From NCBI GenBank assembly GCA_963702235.1, contig CAVPBZ010000007.1:62001-126000 (forward strand): a stretch of 64,000 nt of DNA, read 5' to 3'. The notes below the pieces were generated by a model, which saw nothing but the letters and a program-made list of their open reading frames with translations, was not told the DNA's origin and searched no databases. A program made the translations under genes and the position numbers. This stretch comes from PALSA-505 sp963702235. Lineage in GTDB: Bacteria; Actinomycetota; Actinomycetes; Streptosporangiales; Streptosporangiaceae. How positions within the stretch are numbered: position 1 is the first letter of the stretch; each line of letters opens with the position of its first letter. This document shows, piece by piece, positions 50,578 to 58,019 of the stretch.

Positions 50578-51857
50578 ATGACGCTTTATGACTGTGTCCT
50601 GGACGGCAGCGAGCGCCCCCAGGTGGAGATCGTCGTGCCGGTACGCGACGAGGAGCGGGATCTCGCGCCCAGCGTCCGGCGGCTCTGCGCCTACCTGCGC
50701 GAGCGATTCCCGTTCACCACCCGGGTCACCATCGCCGACAACGGCAGCTCCGACGGGACCTGGGCGGTCGCCCAGGCCTTGTGCCGTGAGTTCGTCGAGG
50801 TCGGCGCCGTCCACCTGGAGCAGCCGGGCCGCGGCCGGGCGCTGCGGGCCATCTGGTCCGTCAGTATGGCGGACGTCCTCGCCTACATGGACGTTGACCT
50901 GTCTACCGACCTGAACGCCCTGCTTCCGCTGGTGGCGCCGCTGCTGTCCGGGCACAGCGACCTGGCGATCGGCACCCGGCTCGCCCGTGGCTCGCGGGTG
51001 GTCCGCGGACCACGCCGCGAGGTCATCTCCCGCGGCTACAACCTGCTGCTGCACGCCAGCCTGGGCACCGGATTCTCCGACGCGCAGTGCGGCTTCAAGG
51101 CGATCAGGCGCGAGCAGGCCCGCGTGCTGCTGCCGCTCACCGAGGACACCGGCTGGTTCTTCGACACCGAGCTGCTGGTGCTGGCCGAGCGCGCCGGGCT
51201 GCGGATCCACGAGGTGCCGGTGGACTGGATCGACGACGCCGACTCCCGGGTGGACGTCATCGCGACCGCGGTGGCTGACCTGCGCGGCATCATGCGGCTG
51301 GGCAGCGGGCTGATGCGCGGCACCATCAAGGTGCCCGCGCTGCGCGATGCCCGCCGGTCGGCCGCGCGGCTGCCCCATCATGACCTGCGCAGGCAGGTGG
51401 CCTCCTTCATCAGCATCGGCGTGCTCAGCACGATCGGCTATGTCGTGCTCTACCTGCTGCTGCGCACCGCGCTGCCGGCCCTGGCCGCCAACGCGGTCAG
51501 CCTGCTGGTCACCGCGGTGGCCAACACCGCCGCGAACCGGCGGATAACGTTCGGCATCCGCGGCCGCGCGCACGCCGCCGGTCATCAGGTGAAGGGGCTG
51601 ATCGCCTTCGCGGCTGGGCTCGCGCTCACCTCGGGCGCGCTCGCCGGCCTGCACGCGATCTCCGCCCGCCCCGGCCTGGGCTGGGAGGTCTGCGTGCTCG
51701 TCGCGGCCAACCTGGCGGCAACGATTCTCCGGTTCCTGCTGTACCGGAGCTGGGTGTTGGCGGCGGCGGCACCGGGGCCGGGGCCGGGGTACGCCCCGGC
51801 CCGCTCCGCCCTGCCGACGTCCTTGAGCCCAGCCAGCCGAACGGGAGTGCCCGGTGA
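50578..51857 (+). CDS. GT2 glycosyltransferase fused to GtrA-like membrane domain; stop lost by probable frameshift
   Basis: GT2 domain (1-245): VEIVVPVRDEERDLAPSVRR, IADNGSSDGTWAVA, YMDVDLSTDLNALLPL (DxD), GTRLARGSRVVRGPRREVIS, FSDAQCGFKAI, VPVDWIDDADSRVDV. GtrA-type four-helix domain (about 268-395): FISIGVLSTIGYVVLYLLLR, ANAVSLLVTAVANTAANRRI, LRFLLYRSWVL. This is the YkcC/polyprenyl-phosphate-glycosyltransferase layout. After residue 395 the frame stays open through the entire next gene to 54075, which is implausible. In the frame one base behind, a TGA at 51855-51857 gives a standard GTGA overlap with the next gene, pointing to an indel in the G/C-repeat tract 51757-51790. It likely makes a lipid-P-sugar donor for the GT39 partner. 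Confidence 0.82.
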
Positions 51858-54001
51858 CCGCGACCACGACAACCCCCCAGCACGCGCACACCGCCGGGCG
51901 CGCCCTGGCGCACGGCCGCCTGGGCCGTCTGCTGCGCGGCCAGGCCGACCCCCGGTGGGTCCGGCCCGCGCTGTTCGGCCTGCTCGGGCTGACCGCCCTG
52001 CTCTACCTGTTCGACCTGAGCCGGAACGGCTGGGCCAACGACTTCTACGCCGCCGCCGTCCAGGCGGGCACCAAGAGCTGGAAGGCGTTCTTCTTCGGCT
52101 CGTTCGACTCGTCCAACTTCATCACGGTGGACAAGACGCCGGGCTCGCTGTGGGTGATGGAGCTGTCCGCCCGCATCTTCGGCGTCAACTACTGGAGCCT
52201 GCTGGTCCCGCAAGCCCTCGAGGGCGTGGCGTCCGTCGCCCTGCTGTACGCGGCGGTGCGCCGCTGGTCCGGCCCGGCGGCCGGGCTGCTGGCCGGGCTG
52301 GTGCTGGCGCTGACGCCGGTCGCCGTGCTGATGTTCCGGTTCAACAACCCGGACGCGTTCCTCGTCCTGCTGATGACCGCGGCCGCGTACGCGATGGTGC
52401 GCGCGATCAAGGCCGGCCGCACCAAGTGGCTCGTGGCGGCCGGTGTCCTGCTCGGCTTCGCGTTCCTGGCCAAGATGCTGCAGGCATTCCTCGTCGTGCC
52501 CGGGTTCGCGCTGGTCTACCTGTGGGCCGGCCCGCCCCGGCTGCGCACGCGGGTCTGGCAGCTGCTGGTGGCCGGCGCGGGCATCGTGGCGGGGGCCGGC
52601 TGGTGGGTGCTGATCGCCCAGCTGACCCCGGCCGCCGACCGGCCGTACTTCGGCGGCTCGACCAGCAACAGCATCCTGCAACTCGCGCTCGGCTACAACG
52701 GCCTGGGCCGGCTCACCGGCAACGAGACCGGGTCGATCGGCTTCAACGGCAGCAGCGCCGACGGTCCCGGGGCCGGCGGCGCTGGCGGCCGGGGCGGCGC
52801 TTTCGGCGGCTCGACGGGCCTCACCAGGATGTTCTCCGCCGAATTCGGCGGTCAGGTCAGCTGGCTGGTGCCGGCCGCGCTCATCTCGATAGTGGCTCTG
52901 CTGTGGGTCACGCGGCGCGCTGCCCGCACCGACCGGACCCGTGCCGCGGTCCTGCTGTGGGGCGGCTGGCTGCTGTGCACCGGGCTGGTGTTCAGCTACA
53001 TGAGCGGCATCATCCATCCTTATTACGTGGTCGCGCTCGCGCCGGCGATCGGCGCGCTGGTCGGCATCGGCGCGGTGGCAGCCTGGCGCGCGCGCCTCGG
53101 CTGGCCCGGCCGCCTCGCCGCGGCCGCGACCGTGGCGGTCACGGCCGCCTGGGGATACCAGCTGCTCGACCGGAGCCCGACGTGGCTGCCGTGGCTGCGC
53201 TGGATGGTGCTGCTCGCCGGGCTGGCCGGCGCGGGCGCGATCCTCGCCGGGCCGCGGCTGACGGCGCTGGCCAGGACCGCTCGCGGCAGGCTCGCGCTGG
53301 CCGGGGTTCCGGTCGCGCTGGCCCTGCTGGCGGGCCTGGCCGGGCCGGCCGCTTACGCGATGGAGACAGTGACGACCGCCCACAGCGGGGCGCTTCCGTC
53401 GGCCGGACCGCAGACCGCGTCGTTCGGCGGCCCCGGCGGAAGGCCCGGTGGCTTCGGCGGGGCTCGTGGCTTCGGCCGGGGCGGTGGCTTCGGCGGGGCC
53501 GGTGGCGGCTTCCCCGGTGGCCAGCCCGGCGGAAGCACCGGCACCGGCACGGGCGCCGCGGGGACGCCCGGCGCGAGCCGGGCCGCGGGCGGCGGGTTCG
53601 CTGGCCGGCCTCCCGGCGGCGCGGGCGGCTTCGGCGGGCTCAGCGGGAACACCCAGGTGAGCAGCGCGCTGACCCGGCTGCTCGAGAGCGGCGCGTCCGG
53701 TTACCGCTGGGTCGCGGCTACCGAGGGCTCACAGGAGGCGGCGCCGCTGGAGCTGGCCACCGGCGATGCGGTGATGGCGATCGGCGGGTTCAACGGCACC
53801 GACCCGGCGCCCGCCCTCACCGAGTTCAAGGCCATGGTGGCCAAGCACGAGATCCACTACTACATCGGGCGCAGCAGCCAGAGCTTCGGCGGCGGCCGCG
53901 GCTCGTCGGCGATCGCCTCGTGGGTGGCCGCGCACTACACGTCCACGACCGTCGGCGGCGACACCGTCTACAACCTCACCCAGCCGAAGGCGGCCTCCTG
54001 A
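51854..54001 (+). CDS. GT39/ArnT-like membrane glycosyltransferase with Gly-rich loop
   Basis: 715 residues from GTG 51854. About 11-12 TM helices. The N-terminal loop NGWANDFYAAAVQAGTKSWK plus FITVDKTPGSLWVMEL is characteristic of the YkcB/ArnT-like GT39 group that takes sugar from a polyprenyl-phosphate donor on the outer face. A long extracytoplasmic C-terminal part holds a Gly/Phe/Arg-rich low-complexity stretch (about 515-600, FGGARGFGRGGGFGGAGGG) before a compact domain (605-715). Paired with the upstream GT2-GtrA gene, as ykcC-ykcB are in Bacillus. Confidence 0.87.
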   Translation: MTATTTTPQHAHTAGRALAHGRLGRLLRGQADPRWVRPALFGLLGLTALLYLFDLSRNGWANDFYAAAVQAGTKSWKAFFFGSFDSSNFITVDKTPGSLWVMELSARIFGVNYWSLLVPQALEGVASVALLYAAVRRWSGPAAGLLAGLVLALTPVAVLMFRFNNPDAFLVLLMTAAAYAMVRAIKAGRTKWLVAAGVLLGFAFLAKMLQAFLVVPGFALVYLWAGPPRLRTRVWQLLVAGAGIVAGAGWWVLIAQLTPAADRPYFGGSTSNSILQLALGYNGLGRLTGNETGSIGFNGSSADGPGAGGAGGRGGAFGGSTGLTRMFSAEFGGQVSWLVPAALISIVALLWVTRRAARTDRTRAAVLLWGGWLLCTGLVFSYMSGIIHPYYVVALAPAIGALVGIGAVAAWRARLGWPGRLAAAATVAVTAAWGYQLLDRSPTWLPWLRWMVLLAGLAGAGAILAGPRLTALARTARGRLALAGVPVALALLAGLAGPAAYAMETVTTAHSGALPSAGPQTASFGGPGGRPGGFGGARGFGRGGGFGGAGGGFPGGQPGGSTGTGTGAAGTPGASRAAGGGFAGRPPGGAGGFGGLSGNTQVSSALTRLLESGASGYRWVAATEGSQEAAPLELATGDAVMAIGGFNGTDPAPALTEFKAMVAKHEIHYYIGRSSQSFGGGRGSSAIASWVAAHYTSTTVGGDTVYNLTQPKAAS

Positions 54002-54028
54002 CCCACCCGTCCCCGCGGACCTCCGCCA

Positions 54029-54078
54029 TGATCACGAAGAGTTGTACGTGCGGGAGCGCGTGCAACTCTTCGTGATCA
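54029..54078. repeat. 16-bp perfect inverted repeat (hairpin element) after the GT39 gene
   Basis: TGATCACGAAGAGTTG (54029-54044) and CAACTCTTCGTGATCA (54063-54078), with an 18-nt G+C-rich loop that can pair further. It lies 28 bp after the GT39 stop. Could end transcription, and shares the AGTT...AACT layout of the hairpins at 20994 and 26032. The following stretch to 54421 holds no gene that I can support. Confidence 0.75.
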
Positions 54079-54335
54079 AGTGATGCTGTTCCGCCTGAGT
54101 AAGTGCGGGCGATCAACCGGCAACGTTTCCCTTACCGGACGGTTAGTGTCGCTAACAACACCTGAATCTCTGCTCGGTATCATGCACACGCCTCACAATG
54201 CCCCCAGCCAGGCCAACCCGTCGATGTCCTTATTAACTAAGTAGAAGCAGCGGTAGCTGGCACTAAATCCGTGAATACGCCTCCTTCCGGCCGGTCAACC
54301 AGTTAGTTTTCGTATGCGGTAACCCTGTTGGGGAG

Positions 54336-54409
54336 GCGCCGTTACTTTATGTGACGGTGCGTGGGCAGATGCGGTGGGCTGAGGGCGCCTGAAGCCCTCA
54401 GTACGCCCA
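54336..54409 (+). promoter_or_regulatory. Structured leader upstream of the second glycan operon
   Basis: Two hairpins in a row: GCGCCGTTAC/GTGACGGTGC (54336-54360, two wobble pairs, loop TTTAT) and TGGG-CTGAGGGC/GCCCTCAG-TACG-CCCA (54375-54409). They lie about 220 bp upstream of the first ORF of the operon. I do not recognise a known riboswitch; it is a candidate regulatory leader. Confidence 0.45.
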
Positions 54410-54626
54410 TGAGGCGGGCAGGTGCGACGCATGAATGATGGCTCGACGACAGGCAACGGGATGCCGATCCGAGCGGGACTCATGACAGTCACCGGCCAAG
54501 CCTCGCCCGACCGGCCGGCGAGCACGCTTACAGCAGACGCGCGAGAGTTCGCTGCGTCACCGATAGATAACCGGGCAGCCGAGATGAAATTTCTCGCCGC
54601 GTTCGGCAACGATATACGAGACGGTA

Positions 54627-54746
54627 ATGACACCACTTCTGTCAGACTTGACGGGCATTACGATCTGGACCGCCGTTCCCATCGTGGTGCTGACGATAAT
54701 CATCCGCCTGGTGTGGCGGCGCGGAAAGAACCTCGAGGAGCCCTGA
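54627..54746 (+). CDS. 39-residue single-TM protein, translationally coupled to the synthase gene
   Basis: ATG 54627 to TGA 54746. Sequence pattern: polar start (TPLLSDLTG), hydrophobic helix ITIWTAVPIVVLTIIIRLVW, then a basic RRGK and an acidic tail. It is in a different frame from the large GT2 ORF that covers the region, and its TM-like composition argues that this is the true coding frame here. GAGGAG (54735-54740) sits in its last codons, and its TGA overlaps a CTG (54743) in the GT2 frame. It may be a small subunit of the synthase, as tiny membrane partners accompany some polysaccharide synthases. Confidence 0.55.
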   Translation: MTPLLSDLTGITIWTAVPIVVLTIIIRLVWRRGKNLEEP

Positions 54747-56122
54747 CCGACACATACGAGATCCCGGACGTAGCGGTCACGCGAGTCCGCCGGAGCTTGT
54801 ACGCGCTGCTTGCCTCGGCGGTCGCGGTCACCGGGCTGGCCCGGCACGCAGATTTCATCACCATCTATGACCGGTACCAGGTGCTCATGGCGAGCTGGCT
54901 GATCGTATTCGTCCTCGCGCTGGCGCAGTGGGCATTCTCGCTTTTCGAACGCCCTTACACCGGTTGGTCCCGGCGTCTCGACTCGCTTCATGTCGTAGTC
55001 AGCGTGCCTGTCTACAACGAAGACGCCTTAACCCTCGACCGAGTGCTCTATGCCCTGGCGTGCCAGACGCGTCTGCCAGATGTCGTCCACGTTGTAGATG
55101 ATGGCTCGAAGGTCGGTTACGAACAGCTCCGCGAACACTGGGAAAGCGACCCCGTACTTGGGCCGCGCCTGAGGTGGACCCGTCAGCGCAACGCAGGAAA
55201 GAAGCGAGCCCAGGCCGCATGTTTCACCGCGCACCCCGCCGCCGACATATTCGTCACCCTCGACAGCGACACCACGCTGACCCGCAACGCGATCGAGGAG
55301 GGGCTGCGTCCATTCAGTCACCGCGATGTCTACTCAGTCGCCGGCCTCGAACTGGCGTGGAATCACTCCAAGAATTGGCTAACGATGATGTCCGGCTCTC
55401 GTATCTTGACGTGGCAGCTCTTGTCATGCGCTGCGCAGAATGTCGCGGGCGGCGACGTCACCGTCAATCGCGGCACATTCGCGCTTTACCATGCCGGCAT
55501 GATTCGCGACATCGTCCCTGCCTACCTGGATGAGACATTCCTCGGCCGCCCGATCAAGCTCGGCGACGACGCGGCGCTGGCATTGTTCGCCGAGTGCCGC
55601 GGACGAGCAGTCCAGCAGCCAAGTGCTATCTGCCTCGCCATGTACCCCGAGGCGTTGCGCCACCACTTCAGGCAGTGGACGCGTTGGATGCGCGGCTCGA
55701 CGATACGCACCTGCTGGCGGCTTCGTTACCTCCGGCTGACCTCGTACACCTGGTGGTACACGCTACTGAGCACGTGGTCGTACGCCGCCAGCATCGGCGC
55801 AACCATCGTGGCCGCCCTCACCTGGCCGCAGTCCGAGACATACGCCGCATCGGCGGGGCTTGCGATGATCGCCTGGACCATGCTCATGGCCCTGCGTACC
55901 ACCACCATCCATAGATCAGACCAGAACTGGCTGGACCGGCTCATCGTTGTCCTCATGGCACCGGTCACGGCCTTCTGGGTGGCTTTCGTCCTGCGGCCGG
56001 CCCGGATCTACGGCATCACCACATTCCTCCGCCAGGGCTGGGTGACGCGTAACCAGGTCGAGATAGTCACCGCAGTTCCGCCTGACGCGATGATCGTGCC
56101 GACCATCGCGGAGAGCGTGTGA
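54743..56122 (+). CDS. Processive GT2 polysaccharide synthase (hyaluronan-synthase/NodC-like)
   Basis: About 459 residues if it begins at CTG 54743 (other in-frame choices: ATG 54584, TTG 54797; start uncertain). TM helices near the N-terminus (LYALLASAVAVTGLARH, MASWLIVFVLALAQWAF), then the GT2 core: VVVSVPVYNEDALTLDRVLY, VVDDGSK, VTLDSDTTLTRNAIEEGL (DxD), GGDVTVNRGTFALYH, GDDAALALF, and the processivity motif QWTRWMRGS (QxxRW). Four more TM helices follow. This is the class I hyaluronan synthase/chitin-oligosaccharide-synthase pattern. Codon use is visibly less G+C-biased than surrounding genes, suggesting transfer. GTGA overlap with the GH26-like gene. Confidence 0.85.
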   Translation: MTDTYEIPDVAVTRVRRSLYALLASAVAVTGLARHADFITIYDRYQVLMASWLIVFVLALAQWAFSLFERPYTGWSRRLDSLHVVVSVPVYNEDALTLDRVLYALACQTRLPDVVHVVDDGSKVGYEQLREHWESDPVLGPRLRWTRQRNAGKKRAQAACFTAHPAADIFVTLDSDTTLTRNAIEEGLRPFSHRDVYSVAGLELAWNHSKNWLTMMSGSRILTWQLLSCAAQNVAGGDVTVNRGTFALYHAGMIRDIVPAYLDETFLGRPIKLGDDAALALFAECRGRAVQQPSAICLAMYPEALRHHFRQWTRWMRGSTIRTCWRLRYLRLTSYTWWYTLLSTWSYAASIGATIVAALTWPQSETYAASAGLAMIAWTMLMALRTTTIHRSDQNWLDRLIVVLMAPVTAFWVAFVLRPARIYGITTFLRQGWVTRNQVEIVTAVPPDAMIVPTIAESV

Positions 56123-57069
56123 GACGCATGACGATGGCTGCCCTGACGAGCGGCCTGACTCTCGCGATCAGTGCCGCCTGCGTCTCGGTGCTCGTCCGGC
56201 CGGGCCCGGCACCGCATTCGCGGTCGGCAGTCCTTACCGGCGCTTCCTGCGGGCAGCCGCGCCACCCGGGCCGCTACGTCGGAGTCATTACGACCGGGCC
56301 GCCCGGCGGCGCCGGGCTGGCCAGCTTCGCTCACGCGACGGGTGTTCGCCCTAGCGTCGTCGCCTACTTCGTTTCCTTCGGAACGCCGTGGGATCCGGCG
56401 CCAGCTTGCAGGATCCTGCGGACGGGAGCGCTGCCGGTCATCCAGATCAACCCCCGGAAGGTGTCCATTGCTGCCATCGCGGCAGGACAACAAGACGCTT
56501 ACCTCACCCGATACGCCCGGGGGGTGCGCGCCTTCCGCTCACCCGTAGCCATCAGCTTCGGGCATGAGATGAACGGTTACTGGTATTCCTGGGGGTACCG
56601 GCACACGTCACCAGCGGTGTTCGTGGCTGCCTGGCGGCACATCGTCACCGTCTTCCGTCAGCAGGGCGCGGGCAACGTGACCTGGCTGTGGACGGTCAAC
56701 ATCATTGACAAGCGCGGCGGCATTCCTGCCCCGGCGCCATGGTGGCCAGGCAGCGCGTATGTGACCTGGGTCGGCATGGACGGCTACTACTACAAGCCGT
56801 CATGGACGTTCGCTCCCTTGTTCGGGCCGACCATCAAGGCGGTGCGGGCACTGACCCTCGATCCGATCCTTATCGCCGAGACGGCCGTGGCGCCGGCCGC
56901 CGGCCAGCCCGCGAAGATCGCTGACCTGGTCGCCGGTGTCCGCAGCTACGGGCTGCTGGGGTTCATCTGGTTCAACGCCACTGGCTTCCGGGACTGGCGG
57001 CTCAGCGGGCCGGCGGCTGTCGCGGCATTTCGCCTGGGTGCCACGACGTCCGGCAGAGGTGCGTCGTGA
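56119..57069 (+). CDS. Secreted GH26-like glycoside hydrolase, copy A
   Basis: 316 residues from GTG 56119 (ATG 56128 possible). N-terminal signal/anchor (MAALTSGLTLAISAACVSVL). GH26-type barrel: YVGVITTGPPGGAGLASFAH, the acid/base Glu in ISFGHEMNGYWYSWG (near 149), WLWTVNIIDKRGG, VTWVGMDGYYYKP, nucleophile Glu in PILIAETAVAP (near 254), LLGFIWFNATGFRDWRL. GH26 enzymes cut beta-mannans or mixed beta-glucans. In a synthase operon it probably trims or releases the nascent polymer. ATGA overlap with copy B. Confidence 0.82.
   Translation: MRRMTMAALTSGLTLAISAACVSVLVRPGPAPHSRSAVLTGASCGQPRHPGRYVGVITTGPPGGAGLASFAHATGVRPSVVAYFVSFGTPWDPAPACRILRTGALPVIQINPRKVSIAAIAAGQQDAYLTRYARGVRAFRSPVAISFGHEMNGYWYSWGYRHTSPAVFVAAWRHIVTVFRQQGAGNVTWLWTVNIIDKRGGIPAPAPWWPGSAYVTWVGMDGYYYKPSWTFAPLFGPTIKAVRALTLDPILIAETAVAPAAGQPAKIADLVAGVRSYGLLGFIWFNATGFRDWRLSGPAAVAAFRLGATTSGRGAS
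56557..56790 (+). repeat. 234-bp block identical to 57507-57740
   Basis: Bases 56557-56790 in GH26 copy A equal 57507-57740 in copy B at every position (offset 950), including all synonymous sites. A further nearly identical stretch runs 56817-56943 / 57767-57893 and on to about 57013 / 57963. Flanking halves of the two genes are strongly diverged. Confidence 0.95.
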
Positions 57070-58019
57070 ACGATCAGTTGCTCACCCGACGGCACCGCCC
57101 GAAGCTCGCGTGGATGGTGATAACCGTCACTGCGATCACGATCACGGCGGTGATCACCGTCGTTTCCGGGACTTCCTCTAGCGGCAAACCCGTCACTCCA
57201 GACGGGCGTCGGCCGGGCACATGCGTCGGTATCTACGCAATTGGGGCACCCGGGTCGTACTCCGGGGTCGCCGCACTCTCGGCGAGGACCGGGGTCAGAC
57301 CAGATGTCGTCGTGTACTACAGCGGCTGGCCGGAGCGGTTCCAGGTCCAGTTCGCCGCGACGGCAGTCAGGCACGGTGCGGTGCCGCTCGTGCAGATCGA
57401 CCCCACCGGGGCCAGCATCGACGCGATCGCCGCCGGACGATATGACGCCTACCTGCGCTCGTACGCCTCAGCAGTGAAGGCCTTCGGCAGTGAGGTGATC
57501 CTCTCTTTCGGGCATGAGATGAACGGTTACTGGTATTCCTGGGGGTACCGGCACACGTCACCAGCGGTGTTCGTGGCTGCCTGGCGGCACATCGTCACCG
57601 TCTTCCGTCAGCAGGGCGCGGGCAACGTGACCTGGCTGTGGACGGTCAACATCATTGACAAGCGCGGCGGCATTCCTGCCCCGGCGCCATGGTGGCCAGG
57701 CAGCGCGTATGTGACCTGGGTCGGCATGGACGGCTACTACGCCAGGCCGTCATTGACCTTCGCCTCCTTGTTCGGGCCGACCATCAAGGCGGTGCGGGCA
57801 CTGACCCTCGATCCGATCCTTATCGCCGAGACGGCCGTGGCGCCGGCCGCCGGCCAGCCCGCGAAGATCGCTGACCTGGTCGCCGGTGTCCGCGCCTACG
57901 GGCTGCTGGGGTTCATCTGGTTCAACGCCACCGGGCATCTGGACTGGCGGCTCAGCGGGCCAGCGGCATTCGCCGCGTTCCATCGCGGCGCCAAGTCGTT
58001 GCAGAGGCGGTCGCCATGA
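57066..58019 (+). CDS. Secreted GH26-like glycoside hydrolase, copy B
   Basis: 317 residues. Basic start (NDQLLTRRHRPK), TM/signal WMVITVTAITITAVITVV, then CVGIYAIGAPGSYSGVAALS, VVVYYSGWPERFQVQFA, acid/base ILSFGHEMNGYWYSWG, nucleophile LIAETAVAP, and LLGFIWFNATGHLDWRL. Central catalytic part is almost identical to copy A, while the N-terminal 145 residues are only distantly similar and closer in pattern to copy C (YYSGW). ATGA overlaps on both sides. Confidence 0.82.
   Translation: MNDQLLTRRHRPKLAWMVITVTAITITAVITVVSGTSSSGKPVTPDGRRPGTCVGIYAIGAPGSYSGVAALSARTGVRPDVVVYYSGWPERFQVQFAATAVRHGAVPLVQIDPTGASIDAIAAGRYDAYLRSYASAVKAFGSEVILSFGHEMNGYWYSWGYRHTSPAVFVAAWRHIVTVFRQQGAGNVTWLWTVNIIDKRGGIPAPAPWWPGSAYVTWVGMDGYYARPSLTFASLFGPTIKAVRALTLDPILIAETAVAPAAGQPAKIADLVAGVRAYGLLGFIWFNATGHLDWRLSGPAAFAAFHRGAKSLQRRSP
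57507..57740 (+). repeat. 234-bp block identical to 56557-56790
   Basis: Second member of the identical pair within GH26 copy B. See the copy at 56557. Perfect identity bounded by diverged sequence is typical of recent gene conversion. Confidence 0.95.

Noticed and set aside
51858..54075. The continuation of the GT2-GtrA frame, giving a 1165-residue protein across the GT39 gene
   Set aside because: Beyond 51854 it is Arg/Pro/Gly-rich with no domain, and it is completely overlapped by a well-supported GT39 gene in another frame.
54422..54742. Upstream extension of the HAS-like synthase to 54422
   Set aside because: No family resemblance, it conflicts with the small TM ORF in another frame, and it contains no credible ribosome-binding site.
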